A stretch of 15,684 nt of DNA, from NCBI GenBank assembly GCA_945957245.1, contig CAMFLD010000016.1, positions 1 to 15,684 of the forward strand, in the 5' to 3' direction. The stretch comes from an uncultured Flavobacterium sp. (GTDB lineage Bacteria > Bacteroidota > Bacteroidia > Flavobacteriales > Flavobacteriaceae). The notes under the pieces were generated by a model. It worked only from the letters and a program-made list of their open reading frames with translations. It was not told the DNA's origin and made no database searches. The position numbers were made by a program, and so were the translations under genes. Shown in pieces: positions 14,308 through 15,684 of the stretch (the stretch's first letter is position 1; every line of letters begins with the position of its first letter).

Positions 14308-15057
14308 ATGAAGAAAAAAATTGACACTAAAATTATTGAAAATGATTTTAGCCAAAAGAAGGTTAATCATATTGTACATTATTTAGATAATTTCGAAAGT
14401 TTACTCAAAATCTTAAAAGATGGTTTTGCTCCTTCATATTGTTTAGAAAATATTAATTCATCAGAATATTATATTCCAATGGTTAGCTTTTGTAACATAC
14501 CATTGAAAGATGTAGATCAATATATGAGATATGGAAAATATGGTTTAGGAATGAGCTTAGATTGGGCATTAAAAAATGGAATTTCGCCAGTTGTATACAT
14601 ACATGAAAAAACACCTTTTAAAGATTTCAGCAAAAAACTATTTAGTAGCGAATTGTATAAGAGTAACATTGATAATTTTGATATAATACTTAATGCAACT
14701 CTTCCAGCAATTCAATTTTTTAAAAATTGGAAAACTACATATAAAGGAAAAGAGATAATAACCTATCATGAAAGAGAATGGAGATATATTCCAGATTTAG
14801 ACGATGATAAAGTATTATATCCAGATGAATTTGACGAAAAGAAGGCAACACATTTTATGAGAAAACCACATCTACCTGAACATTCAATAAATTTCAATAT
14901 AGATGAAATCCGATATATCGTGATTAATAATGAAAGTCAGAGACCACGAGTTATAAATTCATTAAAAAAGAAATATGGTGATAATCCCGTAATTGAATCT
15001 ATACTAAGTGGAAAACTAATGATTATAAATGATGAATTAATCAGAAACGATTTCTAA
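14308..15057 (+). CDS. AbiGi-like putative abortive-infection protein
   Basis: From the ATG the protein is 249 aa; lactococcal AbiGi, the first gene of the AbiG phage-resistance system, has essentially this length. The resemblance I recognise is to the AbiGi family (PF10899) core: VSFCNIPLKDV (59-69), YGKYGLGMSLDWALKNGISPVVYI (75-98) and HEREWRYIP (154-162). The N-terminal HIVHYLDNFESLLKILKDGF (21-40) recalls the HxT...NLxxILxxG start of DarT-like ADP-ribosyltransferases, and E155/E157 could be the matching catalytic Glu; that part is inference. An in-frame TTG at 14251 would add 19 unlike residues across the upstream motif, so I prefer the ATG. Sampled lines are about 25% GC against about 40% in metG. 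No AbiGii-like gene follows at once; a membrane coiled-coil gene does. The family assignment is from memory of the motif. Confidence 0.6.
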   Translation: MKKKIDTKIIENDFSQKKVNHIVHYLDNFESLLKILKDGFAPSYCLENINSSEYYIPMVSFCNIPLKDVDQYMRYGKYGLGMSLDWALKNGISPVVYIHEKTPFKDFSKKLFSSELYKSNIDNFDIILNATLPAIQFFKNWKTTYKGKEIITYHEREWRYIPDLDDDKVLYPDEFDEKKATHFMRKPHLPEHSINFNIDEIRYIVINNESQRPRVINSLKKKYGDNPVIESILSGKLMIINDELIRNDF

Positions 15058-15062
15058 AAAAA

Positions 15063-15189
15063 CCAGCAGGTAATAGCGGTTTTGCGCTATAGCTCGTTAT
15101 ATCTTTCTTGGAAAATACGCTGAACATCACAATTTCTTATTACATTTATACTTAACTTGCCGCTACAGCGCAAAGCCAAGATCCGTTGG
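15063..15189. repeat. Long imperfect palindrome with attC-like two-stem architecture
   Basis: The inner arms GGTTTTGCGCTATAGC (15078-15093) and GCTACAGCGCAAAGCC (15162-15177) pair over 16 positions, with one G-T wobble and one A-C mismatch. The outer arms CCAGC-A-GG (15063-15070) and CC-GTTGG (15183-15189) pair over 7 positions with a bulged A. Between outer and inner stems are unpaired stretches, and the loop is 68 nt. An outer stem with a bulge, a spacer and a longer inner stem is the layout of integron attC sites, but the 3' box GTTGGCA does not fit GTTRRRY and no integrase is present. It starts 5 bp after the AbiGi-like stop. Confidence 0.6.
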
Positions 15190-15206
15190 CAGTAATTTAT
15201 TAGAGT

Positions 15207-15684
15207 ATGGGTAATAAAAATAATACTGAAATCAATATTGAAGTTATAAAGACTATTGCACTAATACTTGGTGGGCTTTGGGCATTATATCTATATTTTT
15301 CTCATGATATAAAAATGCAAGAACTTCAAAAAAAGCAAGCAATATTAGATACCATAAAAGGGAGACAAGAAATTCAACACGAGAAAATTGATGCAGGAAT
15401 TAAAGAAATTGAACTTAAATATGCTCAATCTACAAAAAAAGCCCAAGAGGATCTTTTAAAATTGCAAATTAAAGATGAAGGTGTTGAATTACGATATAAA
15501 GATCTAGAATCGAGATTAAAAATTCAATCAGGACAATTAGATATAAAAAGATTAGCAGTTGAAGAGCAATTAAATCAATTGAGGCTGAAATCAACATTAG
15601 ACACAAAATTTGAATGCAAATTTGACTTGATTGTGGAACGTAAAGGCAGAAATTACGGTGATTCTTTAGTATATTCTATTAAGC
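15207..15684 (+). CDS. Membrane-anchored coiled-coil protein, 3' end beyond window
   Basis: The frame from the ATG is open for 159 codons to the window edge with no stop. Residues 1-12 are polar, then one hydrophobic segment spans about 13-31 (VIKTIALILGGLWALYLYF), an N-terminal anchor. A long charged helical region (about 35-130, rich in Lys, Glu, Gln and Leu/Ile: KKQAILDTIKGRQEIQHEK) is a probable coiled coil. The visible end (FECKFDLIVERKGRNYGD) turns strand-like, as if a globular domain begins. I do not recognise a family. It starts 14 nt after the GTTGGCAG end of the palindrome and has the same low GC as the AbiGi-like gene, so it probably belongs to the same accessory region. Confidence 0.7.
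   Translation, partial: MGNKNNTEINIEVIKTIALILGGLWALYLYFSHDIKMQELQKKQAILDTIKGRQEIQHEKIDAGIKEIELKYAQSTKKAQEDLLKLQIKDEGVELRYKDLESRLKIQSGQLDIKRLAVEEQLNQLRLKSTLDTKFECKFDLIVERKGRNYGDSLVYSIK

Noticed and set aside
15063..15189. Calling the palindrome a true integron attC site
   Set aside because: The 3' box GTTGGCA breaks GTTRRRY, the 5' box does not fit RYYYAAC, and no integron integrase is present; only the overall architecture is similar.
1..15684. tRNA or rRNA genes, CRISPR arrays, transposases
   Set aside because: None seen on either strand; no regularly spaced repeats and no transposase-like reading frames.

Overview
The window comes from a low-GC chromosome of the Bacteroidota, most likely Flavobacterium or a close relative in Flavobacteriaceae. 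The evidence is a secreted metalloprotease with a type IX secretion (T9SS) sorting domain, a small secreted protein with the 'QVGINTTNP..LDINGN' N-terminus common in flavobacteria, few Shine-Dalgarno sites, candidate TAnnTTTG promoter elements, and housekeeping proteins (Mfd, MetG, FtnA, YraN, LdcA) of Bacteroidota type.

Layout, left to right. 1-2690 (+) is the 3' four-fifths of mfd, the transcription-repair coupling factor, ending at a shared terminator. Two small unidentified genes follow on the minus strand (2731-3254). They are separated from the next minus-strand gene, a large secreted reprolysin-like metalloprotease (3300-5471), by a perfect hairpin terminator. Next on the minus strand is a two-gene unit with abutting genes: an exported LD-carboxypeptidase and a YraN-type nuclease-fold protein (5566-6879). 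Transcription then diverges to a plus-strand run: metG and a secreted protein of unknown function (7011-10520), ferritin with a tiny Cys/Lys-rich protein (10582-11297), then a HAD phosphatase-like protein overlapping in organisation with a chloramphenicol-acetyltransferase-like protein (11327-12638).

On the minus strand from 12647 lie a small secreted protein with an operator-like palindrome upstream, and an ssb-HRDC pair (13326-14114). This SSB is short and lacks the usual acidic C-terminal tip.

From about 14200 to the right edge the character changes. The DNA becomes markedly more AT-rich. A 249-residue protein resembling the AbiGi abortive-infection family is followed 5 bp after its stop by a 127-nt imperfect palindrome of attC-like architecture, then by a truncated gene for a membrane-anchored coiled-coil protein. 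A GTTGGC(T/A)G motif precedes both genes. This looks like the edge of an accessory, cassette-like defence region and is the most interesting part of the window. The rest is mainly ordinary flavobacterial core genome.
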